Assembly: GCF_005280735.1 (NCBI RefSeq)
Contig: NZ_CP040079.1
Span: 41,351 to 105,350, forward strand
DNA length: 64,000 bases
Direction: 5' to 3'
DNA from: Trinickia violacea
Lineage (GTDB): Bacteria; Pseudomonadota; Gammaproteobacteria; Burkholderiales; Burkholderiaceae
Within the stretch, counting starts at the first letter, position 1, and each line of letters starts with the position of its first letter. A model generated the notes under the pieces. That model saw nothing but the letters and a program-made list of their open reading frames with translations. It was not told the DNA's origin and ran no database searches. The translations under genes and the position numbers were made by a program. Positions 34,747 to 44,335 of this stretch are shown in pieces.

Positions 34747-35031
34747 ATGCGGGACGTCCATGAAATCGCCAAAGGCATGGTTCAGCCGTGGATGATCTGC
34801 GGGTGCCTTGCCGAGCTTTTCCTCGGCTCGATCGCGCTGCCGGCGATTGCCTTCATGTTCCTGAAGTGGTGGCCGGTGGTGTTCGCGATTCCGCTGCTGA
34901 TCGTCGCCTCGTACCTTGCCACGGCGAAGGACATGTATCGGGTGTCGGTGCTTTTCCATAGCGCTGCGCGTGCAATCAGCGCGCGCAGCATCCGCAACTG
35001 GGGAGGCGCACGAACCTATGTCCCTCGCTGA
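34747..35031 (+). CDS. virB3: VirB3-like inner-membrane protein
   Basis: This 94-residue protein has membrane segments near residues 20-40 and 44-60 and the GMVQPWMICG opening typical of VirB3. Its end overlaps the virB4 start by 14 bp. VirB3 associates with VirB4 at the inner membrane during pilus assembly. Confidence 0.8.
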   Translation: MRDVHEIAKGMVQPWMICGCLAELFLGSIALPAIAFMFLKWWPVVFAIPLLIVASYLATAKDMYRVSVLFHSAARAISARSIRNWGGARTYVPR

Positions 35032-37546
35032 GTTCTTTGATCATCACTTCGATGGCGCACCGCTCGAGCGGCGCAGTCCCTCCGAGCTCGACGATGCGGC
35101 CGATCCGGGTGTATCAGTCGAGCTGCCATTTGGGCTGAACGCGTACTACAACGACCATACGCTGCGGACACTGGACGGCAGTCTCGTTCAGATCGTGCGC
35201 CTCGAGGGCCTGTACGCGGAGATGCTCGACGAGGACGCGATCCGAGCCTATAAGATCCAGCGTCAAACGGCATTCGATGCCATCGCCGACAGCAACATCG
35301 GCATCTACGTCTACGACGTGCGGTTGGAGTCGCGCCGCTGGCCGTCGGGCACGTACCGCAACTGGTTCGCCCGGTACGTCAACGAGCGGCTGAAGGCGCG
35401 TCTCGCGGCGAATCCGCTATACCAGCACGAGATCTACCTCGCGGTCGTTCGCTACCGCCATTACAGCGGTGTCGTGGGCCGCATCGAGCGCGTGTTCAAC
35501 CTGTTTTCGCTGGATGGGGCGAACGGCAAGCTCGAGTCCGAGGAACGCCAGGCGCGCGATCTGACCGAGAAGGTCGACTCCCTCTTCAAGTCGCTCGCGC
35601 ATTATGCGCCGCGACGCCTGGGGCGTGTCACGGAAGACATTGGCGAGTGTTGCGAGCTCGCGCGCTTCCTGCGTTATCTCACCACGCTCGAGGACGGCCC
35701 GGTCCTCGCCAACTCGTGGAACCTCGCGCAAGCGCTCGCTACGGCCTACGTGCATTTTGGGCGCAATCCGCTGCTGGGCCGGCAGGTGTTCGAGGCGCGG
35801 GGAATCAATCACCACCGCATTGGCCAGATGCTGGCGATGTCGCGCTGGCCGGACGGTGCGATGGCGGGGATGGCCGACGCGTTTCAGAAGCTGCCCGCCG
35901 AGCTGATCGTCACTCAGAAGTTCTTTCCAATCGACCGGCTCGACGCAAGTGCGGCCGCCTCCACAAGCGAAGCGCGCCTGTCGCACGACCGGACGACAGT
36001 CGACATGTCCGCGCAGGTGACGGCCATGCGCCGCCGTCAGGCGGCAGGGTCGGCCGTGCTCGGGACGCACCATATGAGCGTGCTGGTCCACGTGCCGGTG
36101 ACGGGTGACACCGGCAAAGCAGCGAGCGAGGCGCTGACCAAGCTCGATGACAGCGTCGGCAAGGTGGGCGAGTGCTTCAAGGCGTGGGGCATCAAGCCCG
36201 TTGTCGAGACGGCGGGCATGGAGCGAGCGTTCTGGTCGCAAATCCCGGGCGCCGCCAAACGCCACAACGGCCGAATCGGCAAGATCGAGACCATCCACTT
36301 TGCGTGCTTCGCCTCGATGCACAGTTTTCCGCAAGGACGGCGCAGCGGCAACCTGTGGGGCGATTGCCTGATGGTCCTGCCAACCGAAGGGCGGACCGGC
36401 TATCACCTGAATGTGCACGAGGAGCGCCCGGGGATGGTGCCAGGGCACTTTAATGCGGCCGCGAAGACGGGCGTCGGTAAGACCTTCTTTGTGGCGCTGT
36501 TGGTGGCCCTGGCTGACAAGGTCGAGCCACGCGTGCACTGGTTCGATCGGGAGAACGGCGGGACGGTGTTCATGGAAGCGATGGGCGGCGTCGACGTGGT
36601 GTTAAGCCTCACGCGCTCGCTGGGCAATCCCTGCCGGATGCCCGACACCGAACAGAACCGGCTGATGCTGCGCGAGCTGCTGCAGATGATGGCGACCTGC
36701 TACGGCTACGAGCTGACGGTTGACGACATCGAGCGCATTGACGCGGCGGTCACCGACAACTTTGAGAACACGGCCTTCGAGGATCGGCGGCTGTGCAACC
36801 TCGCCTGGCGGTTCGGCACCCGCAATTCGCCTCTCTATAAGGCGCTCGCGATCTGGCACAGCGACGGCGCGAACGCCGCGGTGTTCGACAACGAGGAAGA
36901 CGCGCTCGACATCACGCAGCACCGTCACTACCGCTATGAGATGCGCGAGCTGATGAAGGACAAGGAGGCGCGTCCCGAGCTGCCGGTGCTGCTGAACTAC
37001 CTTACGCATCGCATCGAGCAGTCGCTCGATGGCGACCCGGCCATGATCATCTGGGACGAAGCCCAGATGCTGATCAGGAATCCGTTCTGGCAGACCAAGA
37101 TCGAGACGTATCGCGAGACGTTCCGCCGGCGCAACTGTGTGACGGGCTTCATTACGCCGGAGCCGTCGGCGCTCTATCGCCACGTCGCCGCGGTCAGGAA
37201 TCAGGCCGTCACGAGTTTCTATTTCGCGAACGACAAGGCTGACCGGCGGGATTACGTCGAGAACCTCGATTGCACGGATAGTGAGTTCCGTTTTATCCGC
37301 GACACCTCGCCACTTGACTTCAAGGTGCTGATCAAGAAGGGCACCGGGGTGAGTGTGCGCGCGTCATTCGACCTGTCCGACGTGCCCGAGCTGATCGCGG
37401 TGCTCTCGTCGAACGACAAGGCGGTCGAGCTCATGTACCGCGTCCGTGAGGAGCTCGACTCCACTGACCCCGAAGTCTGGGTTCCCGTCTACATGCAGCG
37501 CGCGCTCGCCGAGCGCACGCACAACGTCAATGGAGGCAAATCATGA
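35018..37546 (+). CDS. virB4: VirB4 ATPase
   Basis: This 842-residue protein has Walker A AKTGVGKTFFVALL and Walker B MIIWDEAQMLI (around 685), followed by the RKRNC-type segment FRRRNCVTGFITPEPSAL. It energises pilus assembly and substrate transfer. The ATG at 35018 was chosen for the GGGGAGG ten bases upstream. The stop overlaps the virB5 start (ATGA). Confidence 0.92.
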   Translation: MSLAEFFDHHFDGAPLERRSPSELDDAADPGVSVELPFGLNAYYNDHTLRTLDGSLVQIVRLEGLYAEMLDEDAIRAYKIQRQTAFDAIADSNIGIYVYDVRLESRRWPSGTYRNWFARYVNERLKARLAANPLYQHEIYLAVVRYRHYSGVVGRIERVFNLFSLDGANGKLESEERQARDLTEKVDSLFKSLAHYAPRRLGRVTEDIGECCELARFLRYLTTLEDGPVLANSWNLAQALATAYVHFGRNPLLGRQVFEARGINHHRIGQMLAMSRWPDGAMAGMADAFQKLPAELIVTQKFFPIDRLDASAAASTSEARLSHDRTTVDMSAQVTAMRRRQAAGSAVLGTHHMSVLVHVPVTGDTGKAASEALTKLDDSVGKVGECFKAWGIKPVVETAGMERAFWSQIPGAAKRHNGRIGKIETIHFACFASMHSFPQGRRSGNLWGDCLMVLPTEGRTGYHLNVHEERPGMVPGHFNAAAKTGVGKTFFVALLVALADKVEPRVHWFDRENGGTVFMEAMGGVDVVLSLTRSLGNPCRMPDTEQNRLMLRELLQMMATCYGYELTVDDIERIDAAVTDNFENTAFEDRRLCNLAWRFGTRNSPLYKALAIWHSDGANAAVFDNEEDALDITQHRHYRYEMRELMKDKEARPELPVLLNYLTHRIEQSLDGDPAMIIWDEAQMLIRNPFWQTKIETYRETFRRRNCVTGFITPEPSALYRHVAAVRNQAVTSFYFANDKADRRDYVENLDCTDSEFRFIRDTSPLDFKVLIKKGTGVSVRASFDLSDVPELIAVLSSNDKAVELMYRVREELDSTDPEVWVPVYMQRALAERTHNVNGGKS

Positions 37547-38235
37547 AACGACAAGGCGTGCAATGTCACATCGCGGCCGCACTGCTGTGCGGCGCCGTGC
37601 AGATCGCATTCGCTCAGGGCGTGCCGGTGGGCAACGCCACCGAGCAAGCCCAGCTGCAGGTCAGCCTGACCCAGCAGCTGGCGCAGATCGGGCAACTCGC
37701 GCAGCAAATCGATCAGATGAAGCAGCAATACAGCGCGATCACTGGCTCCTACGCGCGTGGCGCGCAGGGACTGACGAGCGCGATTACCTCATCGTCGGTC
37801 GTGCCCGGCAGCTGGCAGGCCGTCGTCGCGCAGCAGCAGAGCGGCGCGTATGCCAGCCTGCAGGCCCCCTACGAGAAGGTGATGAATTCGCTGTCGCCGT
37901 CATCGTTCTCCGACGCATCGCAAGGCGCGACGTACCAGCTCAACACCGATTCGACGCGTGCGGGCCTGACGATGAGCGAGGCGCTTTACAACGAGGCGCA
38001 AACGCACTTGAACAACTTCGAGCAGCTCGCGCAGCAGGTCGATACGACCGCAAACGTGAAGGATGCGGCCGACCTGCAGAACCGGATGACCGCCGAGCTC
38101 GGCATGGCCCAGGCGGCGCAGACGAAGCTGCAGGCGCTCGGCGCTCGCCTTCAGGCGGCCCAGCTGAACAGCAGCAACCAGGCCGATGCGGTGCGCGCGC
38201 GGTTCTTCAACCAGACGCAGGGGACCACGCAATGA
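37543..38235 (+). CDS. virB5: VirB5/TrbJ-like minor pilin protein
   Basis: This 230-residue protein has a signal peptide (ending QIAFAQ) and long Gln/Ala-rich helices (QLAQIGQLAQQIDQMKQQY and QAAQTKLQALGARLQAAQ), the coiled-coil pattern of VirB5 proteins at the pilus tip. Starts and stops overlap with both neighbours (ATGA). Confidence 0.8.
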   Translation: MKRQGVQCHIAAALLCGAVQIAFAQGVPVGNATEQAQLQVSLTQQLAQIGQLAQQIDQMKQQYSAITGSYARGAQGLTSAITSSSVVPGSWQAVVAQQQSGAYASLQAPYEKVMNSLSPSSFSDASQGATYQLNTDSTRAGLTMSEALYNEAQTHLNNFEQLAQQVDTTANVKDAADLQNRMTAELGMAQAAQTKLQALGARLQAAQLNSSNQADAVRARFFNQTQGTTQ

Positions 38236-38363
38236 AACGAGCCTTCAAGATAGCCGTTGTGCTCGCCTGCCTGCTCACAGGCTGTGCCCATTCCGGCGCG
38301 ATCGATAAATCGCCCTGCGCGTGCGACTTCCATCGCATTGGGCAGATGGAAACGACAGGCTGA
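38232..38363 (+). CDS. Small lipoprotein, VirB7-like or entry-exclusion type
   Basis: This 43-residue protein has a lipoprotein signal (MKRAFKIAVVLACLLTGC, lipobox LTGC) and a mature part of 26 residues with two more cysteines (PCACDF). It overlaps the virB5 stop by ATGA. The position between virB5 and virB6 is where entry-exclusion lipoproteins (Eex/TrbK) or VirB7 are found in related operons. A core-complex VirB7 would be expected to interact with VirB9. The two roles cannot be separated by sequence here. Confidence 0.7.
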   Translation: MKRAFKIAVVLACLLTGCAHSGAIDKSPCACDFHRIGQMETTG

Positions 38364-38373
38364 GGAGCCGGAC

Positions 38374-39402
38374 ATGAGCAACAACGCGGTCTTCGACTTC
38401 ATCCAGAAGATCTATGACGCGATGACAGCGGGCATGGCGACACTGGTCGCGAAGGACTATCCGCTGCTCGCGGCGAAGGTGATGCCGATCGCACTGGTGG
38501 CGGCGATGATCTGGGTCGCCGTCAAGGTGATCCGCGTGCATTCCGGACGCGACCCGGCCGATATCTGGCCGTTGCTGCGCATGGTGTTGACGATTCTGGT
38601 CGTCTTCAGCGGCCTGAACTGGGGAGGACTGGGCGGCAAGGTTTTCTACGCGTTTTCCGAGTTGCGCGACGACACCGTGAGGGCCTTCATGGGCGGTAAG
38701 ACCACGCTCCAGTACGTGCAGACGGTGTGCGGGAAGGTTGGTGTGCTAGCGGACTCCATGATGAATCAGTCGGCGTGGAACCTCGGCATCGTGTTGCTCG
38801 GCGTGATCCTCACGCTGCTCGACTGCCTCCTCGCGCTTGCGGTGCTGGTGCTCAATGTCGCCTCGGTGATGGGCCTGGGCATCACGGCGGTGCTCGGACC
38901 GCTCTTCTTTCCACTGCTCTTCTGGAGTGCCACACGCGGCTACGCGATGAACTGGTTCTCCGCGATGTTCAAGTTCGCGCTCGTCGGGATCCTGCTTGGC
39001 GTGACGGTGGTGTTCTCGTTCCAGGTCGCAGTGAACCTGATGGACTCCACCGTGGTGCCGTCTTTCGCGCAGCACACGGCCGACGCGATGGCCGCGATCG
39101 TCATGGTGGGCTTCCTGATCCTCTTTGTTTGGCTCGGCGTCAAGCCGCTCGCCTCCGCGCTCGCCTCGAGCGGCGCGGCCGCCGGGGGTGTCGCGGAGAT
39201 GGCCGCGGGCTTTGCGGTGTCGCAGATGCTGCAGAAGTTCCTGGCTCCCGTTAAGCCGGATCCTCCTAAGCCGGATCCTCCTCCGGCGCCTGCCAATGGA
39301 CCGGGCGGCTCGCCCAATAGCAGCACGAACAGTGGGGCGATGGAGGCGATGCAACACGCGCCGTCGGGCGCAGGGCAACCAGGCGAGGGATCGAGATGGT
39401 AA
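38374..39402 (+). CDS. virB6: VirB6-like polytopic membrane protein
   Basis: This 342-residue protein has five or more membrane segments in the TrbL/VirB6 arrangement, with the central periplasmic loop about residues 95-140. The C-terminal 60 residues are Pro/Gly/Ser-rich and probably cytosolic or disordered. GGAG lies seven bases before ATG 38374. VirB6 forms part of the inner-membrane platform guiding DNA. Confidence 0.85.
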   Translation: MSNNAVFDFIQKIYDAMTAGMATLVAKDYPLLAAKVMPIALVAAMIWVAVKVIRVHSGRDPADIWPLLRMVLTILVVFSGLNWGGLGGKVFYAFSELRDDTVRAFMGGKTTLQYVQTVCGKVGVLADSMMNQSAWNLGIVLLGVILTLLDCLLALAVLVLNVASVMGLGITAVLGPLFFPLLFWSATRGYAMNWFSAMFKFALVGILLGVTVVFSFQVAVNLMDSTVVPSFAQHTADAMAAIVMVGFLILFVWLGVKPLASALASSGAAAGGVAEMAAGFAVSQMLQKFLAPVKPDPPKPDPPPAPANGPGGSPNSSTNSGAMEAMQHAPSGAGQPGEGSRW

Positions 39403-40121
39403 GCGCAATGTTTGGAAAAAAGACAAAGGCAGCACGTGATGCCGCAACGACAAGCACGGGCCTGCGCGCGGAGTCGTACGAATCGATCCGTGTGTCGCGT
39501 AACCGCGCGTGGTTGCTCGCGGTGGCGGCCTGGCCGGTGGCCCTGCTGGGTGTCGGCTCCGGCGTGCTCGAGAAGGCCAACGAAGGTTACGTGCCACCTG
39601 TCGTGTTGACGATCGAAAGCGGTCACGTGTCAAAGAGCGAAGTGGGCACGCCTGCGGTGCTGCTCACCAAAGACGCGATCATCGAAAGCGAGCTCGCGCG
39701 GTATCTGACCGAACGCTTCACGCTCGATCGGCACTTCAGGGATGAGCACATCACGTATGTGCAGCTGCATTCGTCCGCCGATGTCGCTGCGCAGTTCAAC
39801 CACGAGATGGACGCGAAGAACCGCGAGAACCCGTACTACAGCATGCCCGACAACGCGGTGCGGCGAGTGAGCAACGTCCGCATCCGGATTCTCGATCGCG
39901 ATGCAAAGAAAGCCGAAGCGACGCTCACGACCTTTGTTGACGATGGCGCTACGAACGCGCCTCGGACGTACTGGCATGTGCTCATGCACTACGACTTCGT
40001 GCGCCAGGCGCTCACGCCGGAGGACCGATACGTCAACGGCAACGGCTTTGTAACGACGGCATTCGAGAAGAACACCGAACCGGGTCCGGCAACCGTTGCT
40101 GGCGTTGGCACGGCTAACTGA
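39396..40121 (+). CDS. virB8: VirB8-like inner-membrane scaffold protein
   Basis: This 241-residue bitopic protein has a short cytosolic start, one membrane helix (AWLLAVAAWPVALLGVGSGV) and a periplasmic NTF2-like domain ending RYVNGNGFVTTAF. It overlaps the virB6 end by 7 bp. VirB8 links the platform to the core complex. Confidence 0.85.
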   Translation: MVSAMFGKKTKAARDAATTSTGLRAESYESIRVSRNRAWLLAVAAWPVALLGVGSGVLEKANEGYVPPVVLTIESGHVSKSEVGTPAVLLTKDAIIESELARYLTERFTLDRHFRDEHITYVQLHSSADVAAQFNHEMDAKNRENPYYSMPDNAVRRVSNVRIRILDRDAKKAEATLTTFVDDGATNAPRTYWHVLMHYDFVRQALTPEDRYVNGNGFVTTAFEKNTEPGPATVAGVGTAN

Positions 40122-40154
40122 GACCGCTAACTGCGACCGATTAGAGGAGCAAAC

Positions 40155-40946
40155 ATGAAACATCGAGTTCGACGAATTGCCGTGGCCATTGTCGCAGTGA
40201 CGGCCGTCTTGGGTTCGGGCCTCGCGCACGCCGCAAAGGTACCGCGGGCGCTCGAGACCGATAGGCGAGTGCGCGAGGTGCGCTACGACCCGAATCAGGT
40301 CTACGAGGTGACGTCGACCTACGGCTACACGACGACGATCGAGTTTGGCGCGAACGAACGCATTCTCAATTCGGCGCTGGGCGACACGATCGGGTTTGAA
40401 GTCGGCAAATTCCGCAATCACCTCGTGCTTAAGCCTGTGGAGGCGGACGCACAGACGAACCTGACGGTGACCACGAGCGCGCACGTCTACTACTTCCACC
40501 TGACGAGCTCGAGGAGCGCGGCCGGCGCAGTGTACGTGGTGCGCTTCATTTACCCGGACAATGGGGATCTAGGTGATGTCGGTTCTGGCGATGGGAATGG
40601 CTCAGGTTATGCCGCCGGCGGCGACATGCAGCCTCGGGTGGTCAACCGCGATTACCAAGTGTCTGGTGACGAACGCAGCTTTGGCCTGCAGCGTGTCTTC
40701 GATGACGGCCAGTTCACGTACTTCCTCACAGTGGGCAACAAACCCAAACCGATGATTTACGTGGTGCAGTCCGACGGCACCGAGGCGCTCGCCAATACGC
40801 GCCGCGAGGGCCCGTACCTCGTGGTCGAGCAAATGGCGGACCGTTTCACGCTGCGCGATGGCCCGAACGTGTTGTGTGTCGCTCGCACGTCGCACGCGGG
40901 TGCGATGTCCGGCCTGTCGAACGATAACGGGAGGGTTCAGCGATGA
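40155..40946 (+). CDS. virB9: VirB9-like core-complex protein
   Basis: This 263-residue protein has a signal peptide (ending GLAHAAK), an N-terminal beta domain and a C-terminal VirB9 domain (DYQVSGDERSFGLQRVFDDG then FTYF). TAGAGGAG precedes the start. The stop overlaps virB10 by ATGA. With VirB10 it forms the outer-membrane ring. Confidence 0.9.
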   Translation: MKHRVRRIAVAIVAVTAVLGSGLAHAAKVPRALETDRRVREVRYDPNQVYEVTSTYGYTTTIEFGANERILNSALGDTIGFEVGKFRNHLVLKPVEADAQTNLTVTTSAHVYYFHLTSSRSAAGAVYVVRFIYPDNGDLGDVGSGDGNGSGYAAGGDMQPRVVNRDYQVSGDERSFGLQRVFDDGQFTYFLTVGNKPKPMIYVVQSDGTEALANTRREGPYLVVEQMADRFTLRDGPNVLCVARTSHAGAMSGLSNDNGRVQR

Positions 40947-42169
40947 GCGACCGGCCCGAGGACCCAAACAGCGAGGCGGGGAATCCGACGCAGGAGCGGC
41001 GTGCCGCAGCCGATGCGCTGCGCCGCACGTCGCTTGCCGCCGACCCGTCGCACGCGCGACGCAAGGCGGGCTTCTACGCAGGCGCCGCGGGTGTGCTTGC
41101 GCTGTGCATGGCCGGTGTTTTCATGATGCGGCAGCAGCCGGCCGCGCCAACCAATGGATATCACGACGACCAGCCCCGCATTGCCGAAGACGCACCGAAA
41201 TCCGGCAAGCTCGCGGATACGCCTGACAAGCCGGCCTCGGCACTTGCCGCGTCAGCGCCGGCACCGGCGAGCGCCGTGGACCCACAACTGCTGGCCGAGC
41301 AGCGCGCCGAAGAACAGCGCCGTCTCATGGAAGCCGAAGCGAAGCGCAAACGGGAAGAAGAGATGCAGCACGCCCGCCTGCATTCCGCCCTGTTCGCCGA
41401 GCAGGCACAGGCAGGCGATTCAAGCGCCACCGGCGCTGACGCGGGGCTCGCCGCTTCGGGTGCGCAAGGCGATGGGAAAGATACTGCCCGCCATGGGCGC
41501 GGACCGAACGACACCAATTCGATGTTTGCGCATGCAGTGCAAGACGAGGACGACTCGGCCGAGCGCGCAACGCTCATCACGAACCGGCAATGCAAGATTG
41601 AGCCAGGCCGGATCCTCGAGGGTCACCTCGTGCCGCGCATCGTTTCGGACTTGCCCGGTTCCGTCACGATCATGCTCGACCAAGACACCTATGGCGAGGA
41701 GGGCCGCATTCCGCTCATGCCATGGGGCACGCGCATCGTGGGCCAACCGAATTCGAACGTGCGCAAGGGACAGGATCGCACCTTCATTGCGACCGCCACG
41801 GCCTATCGGCCGGATGGGGTCAAGGTCCGGCTCGATTCTCCGGTAGCCGACCAGCTGGGTTCGGCAGGGCTTGATGGCGACGTCAACAACCACATCGGGC
41901 AGATCCTGGGCATGAGCGTCGTGCTGTCGCTGCTCGGTGCCGGCGCGTCGACCGCGGGCGCAGCGGGCTATAACGGCGCGAATTCGCTGTCGACGTATCG
42001 CGACAACGTGCAGTCGTCGCTTGCGAATTCGTCGCAGGAGCTGCTCGGCGCGTACGCGAACATCCCGCCGACGCTGACCAACCCGCAGGGCAGCCGCGTG
42101 CGCATCCAGGTCGAGCACGAGCTCGATTTCTCGGACTTCTGCAAGCCGGCCGGGGAGGAGGACCAGTAG
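40943..42169 (+). CDS. virB10: VirB10-like core-complex protein
   Basis: This 408-residue protein has an N-terminal cytosolic part, a membrane helix near residue 45, and a coiled and Pro/Ala-rich linker with an EEQRRLMEAEAKRKREEE stretch. The C-terminal TrbI/VirB10 beta-barrel domain has antenna helices (GQILGMSVVLSLLGAGAS). It spans both membranes and senses ATP energy for channel opening. Confidence 0.92.
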   Translation: MSDRPEDPNSEAGNPTQERRAAADALRRTSLAADPSHARRKAGFYAGAAGVLALCMAGVFMMRQQPAAPTNGYHDDQPRIAEDAPKSGKLADTPDKPASALAASAPAPASAVDPQLLAEQRAEEQRRLMEAEAKRKREEEMQHARLHSALFAEQAQAGDSSATGADAGLAASGAQGDGKDTARHGRGPNDTNSMFAHAVQDEDDSAERATLITNRQCKIEPGRILEGHLVPRIVSDLPGSVTIMLDQDTYGEEGRIPLMPWGTRIVGQPNSNVRKGQDRTFIATATAYRPDGVKVRLDSPVADQLGSAGLDGDVNNHIGQILGMSVVLSLLGAGASTAGAAGYNGANSLSTYRDNVQSSLANSSQELLGAYANIPPTLTNPQGSRVRIQVEHELDFSDFCKPAGEEDQ

Positions 42170-43180
42170 ATGTCGATTCTGCCGGCCTTTCTGAACCGCA
42201 CCGCCTCGCTGCGTGATCTGTTCGCAGATGACGCGGTGACGGAAATCGCCATTAACGGTCCTGGCGTAGCCTGGGCGGGACGGCAAGGCGCGCGCTTCAT
42301 GGAGCGCGTCGAGCTGCCGGACCTGACGCTGAAAACCCTGCGCGACATTGCCGAGCAGGTCGCGCACGTCTCGGACCAGTCTATCGATATGGCGAGGCCG
42401 CTGCTTGCGGCGTCCATCCCGTCCGAGCTCACCGGGCAGGAGAACCGTGATTTCCGCGTCCAGATCGTGCTGCCGCCCGCGGTGCCGCCCGAAACGATCT
42501 CGATCACCATGCGCAAGCCCAGCGTGCTGGACCTTGACATGGAGTATTACGAAAAGAGCGGCGCATTTCGCTACGTCAACGAGCCGCTACCGGACACCGA
42601 AGATGTGCGCGAGCAGCTGGCCCGGTTATATCGCGATCGGAACTGGCCTACCTTCCTGCGTGTTGCGATACGCGCGAAGCTCAACATCATCGTGAGCGCG
42701 GCGACGAACACGGGCAAGACCGAGTTCATCAAGATGCTCTTGAAACTCATGAACGGCGATGAGCGCATCGTGACGATTGAGGACGCGCGCGAGATCAAGC
42801 TCGCGCAGCCCAACGCCGTGCATCTGCTGTATTCGCGCGGCAACCAGGGCGTCTCTAAGGTGACGCCCGTCGACCTGATGGAGGCGTCGCTGCGCATGTC
42901 GCCGGATCGCATCATCCCGGGCGAGCTGCGCGGCGCAGAAGCGTATGTCGCACTCGAGATGCTGAATTCGGGGCACGACGGCTTCATGACCACGCTGCAC
43001 GCGAAAAGCCCGAATCACATGTGGGACCGGCTCGCGCAGATGGTGATGCGCTACGGCTCCACGATGGGCAAGGCGGAAATCATCGAATACGCGCGCGGAC
43101 TGATCGACGTCGTGGTGCAGATGCACCGCTACGACGATGGCCTGCGCGGCATTAGCAGGATCGACTATGTCGCGCATTGA
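42170..43180 (+). CDS. virB11: VirB11 traffic ATPase
   Basis: This 336-residue hexameric ATPase has an N-terminal domain and a C-terminal RecA-like domain. The Walker A reads AATNTGKTEFIK in place of the common GGTGSGKTT; the Asp box (TIEDARE), Walker B (ELRGAEAYVAL) and His box (FMTTLHAKSP) are all present. It starts directly after the virB10 stop. VirB11 switches the machine between pilus assembly and DNA transfer. Confidence 0.92.
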   Translation: MSILPAFLNRTASLRDLFADDAVTEIAINGPGVAWAGRQGARFMERVELPDLTLKTLRDIAEQVAHVSDQSIDMARPLLAASIPSELTGQENRDFRVQIVLPPAVPPETISITMRKPSVLDLDMEYYEKSGAFRYVNEPLPDTEDVREQLARLYRDRNWPTFLRVAIRAKLNIIVSAATNTGKTEFIKMLLKLMNGDERIVTIEDAREIKLAQPNAVHLLYSRGNQGVSKVTPVDLMEASLRMSPDRIIPGELRGAEAYVALEMLNSGHDGFMTTLHAKSPNHMWDRLAQMVMRYGSTMGKAEIIEYARGLIDVVVQMHRYDDGLRGISRIDYVAH

Positions 43181-44006
43181 ATGTACCCCGACAGCGGTGA
43201 TCGTAGCGCTCCTGTTCTGTGGGGTCGTAACCGCGCCCCCGGCCTGGCCGCAACAGTCGTCCGCTTCGGCACCCGCTTCGACGCCCGTCGCTACGTCGGC
43301 GGCCTCGGGCTCAGCAGAAACGCCGTTCGCGCGATTGGCGATGACCTGCGCGCCAGGCGTTCATCCCGATTTGCTCGGCCGCGTCGCGACGGTGGAGAGC
43401 AGTGGCAACCGGTTCGCGATCGGCGTCGTCGGTGGCCACCTGACCCGTCAGCCGTCGACGCTCGATGAAGCGCTCGCAACCATCCGTGCGCTCAATGAGG
43501 GCGGCTGGAATTACAGCCTCGGAATCGTGCAGGTGAATGTTCACAACCTCGAGCGCTTCGGACAGACGCTGCAGACGATCTTCGATCCGTGCACGAATCT
43601 CAAGACTGGCGCGGCGATTCTTGCGGAGTGCTACGGCCGTGCGCAAGGTGCGGGTCTTGCCGGCGACACCGCGGTGCACGCGGCGCTTTCCTGCTATTAC
43701 AGCGGCGATCTGTCTCGAGGCCGAGCGTATGCGCTCAAGGTCGCTGCGTCAGCGCCGGTATCGCAAGTGCGCGGCGCAGCTAGCGAATCGCAGGCGATTC
43801 CCGTGGTGCCGGATGTCTCCGGCGCACCAGCCGCAGCGGCAACCAATACGCGCTCAGCGCCCCCTCACAAAACAGCCGACGCCAAAAAACACGACAACTG
43901 GTTCACGACGTGGGGGGAAGACGACACGTCGACCGCGCGTAGCACGGGTTACCACGCGCTCCCTGATGCGATCTCAAACACCGAACGCGACGGAGATAGC
44001 AATTGA
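43167..44006 (+). CDS. virB1: VirB1-like lytic transglycosylase
   Basis: This 279-residue protein has a signal sequence, an SLT domain with the catalytic Glu in ATVESSGNRFAIGVVGG and the NYSLGIVQVNVHN pattern, and a Pro/Ala-rich C-terminal tail. It opens peptidoglycan for assembly of the secretion channel. Unusually, it comes after virB11 instead of first. ATG 43167 overlaps virB11 by 14 bp. Confidence 0.85.
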   Translation: MSRIECTPTAVIVALLFCGVVTAPPAWPQQSSASAPASTPVATSAASGSAETPFARLAMTCAPGVHPDLLGRVATVESSGNRFAIGVVGGHLTRQPSTLDEALATIRALNEGGWNYSLGIVQVNVHNLERFGQTLQTIFDPCTNLKTGAAILAECYGRAQGAGLAGDTAVHAALSCYYSGDLSRGRAYALKVAASAPVSQVRGAASESQAIPVVPDVSGAPAAAATNTRSAPPHKTADAKKHDNWFTTWGEDDTSTARSTGYHALPDAISNTERDGDSN

Positions 44007-44335
44007 GAACTGATCCTCCACCCCGGTTGGGCACCGTCCTGCTTCTCGCTGCGTATTCGCTTGTGGCGATCGTCTTCGCGTGGCACTGCTGGCGCGAGCA
44101 GCACGCGCTTGGGCTGCAGTTCTGGTCCGTGATGTTCCCGCTGTCGCTGTACTTGACCGGAAAGATGATCCGCAAAATGCCGGTACTGATCATTCCACCG
44201 CTGATCGTGATCGCGTTTGGTATCGCGTGGCTGGTCTCGCCATTGTGGCTCGTGTTGTACACGCTCGATGCATTGGGGCGATGGGCGCTGGAACGTCGTC
44301 GCGCACGGCGTTCGGTCGTGAGGGGAGTTCGATGA
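44003..44335 (+). CDS. Small membrane protein of the transfer operon
   Basis: This 110-residue protein has membrane segments at about 9-28, 37-55 and 60-88 and a very basic C terminus (ERRRARRSVVRGVR). It is read from a TTG overlapping the virB1 stop; an internal ATG at 44131 would remove the first segments. It overlaps the HD gene by ATGA. No family was recognised. Its location suggests a part of, or accessory to, the secretion system. Confidence 0.55.
   Translation: MRTDPPPRLGTVLLLAAYSLVAIVFAWHCWREQHALGLQFWSVMFPLSLYLTGKMIRKMPVLIIPPLIVIAFGIAWLVSPLWLVLYTLDALGRWALERRRARRSVVRGVR

Noticed and set aside
35417..36538. 373-codon minus-strand frame inside virB4
   Set aside because: Antisense shadow of a well-supported ATPase gene; His/Arg/Leu-rich noise composition.
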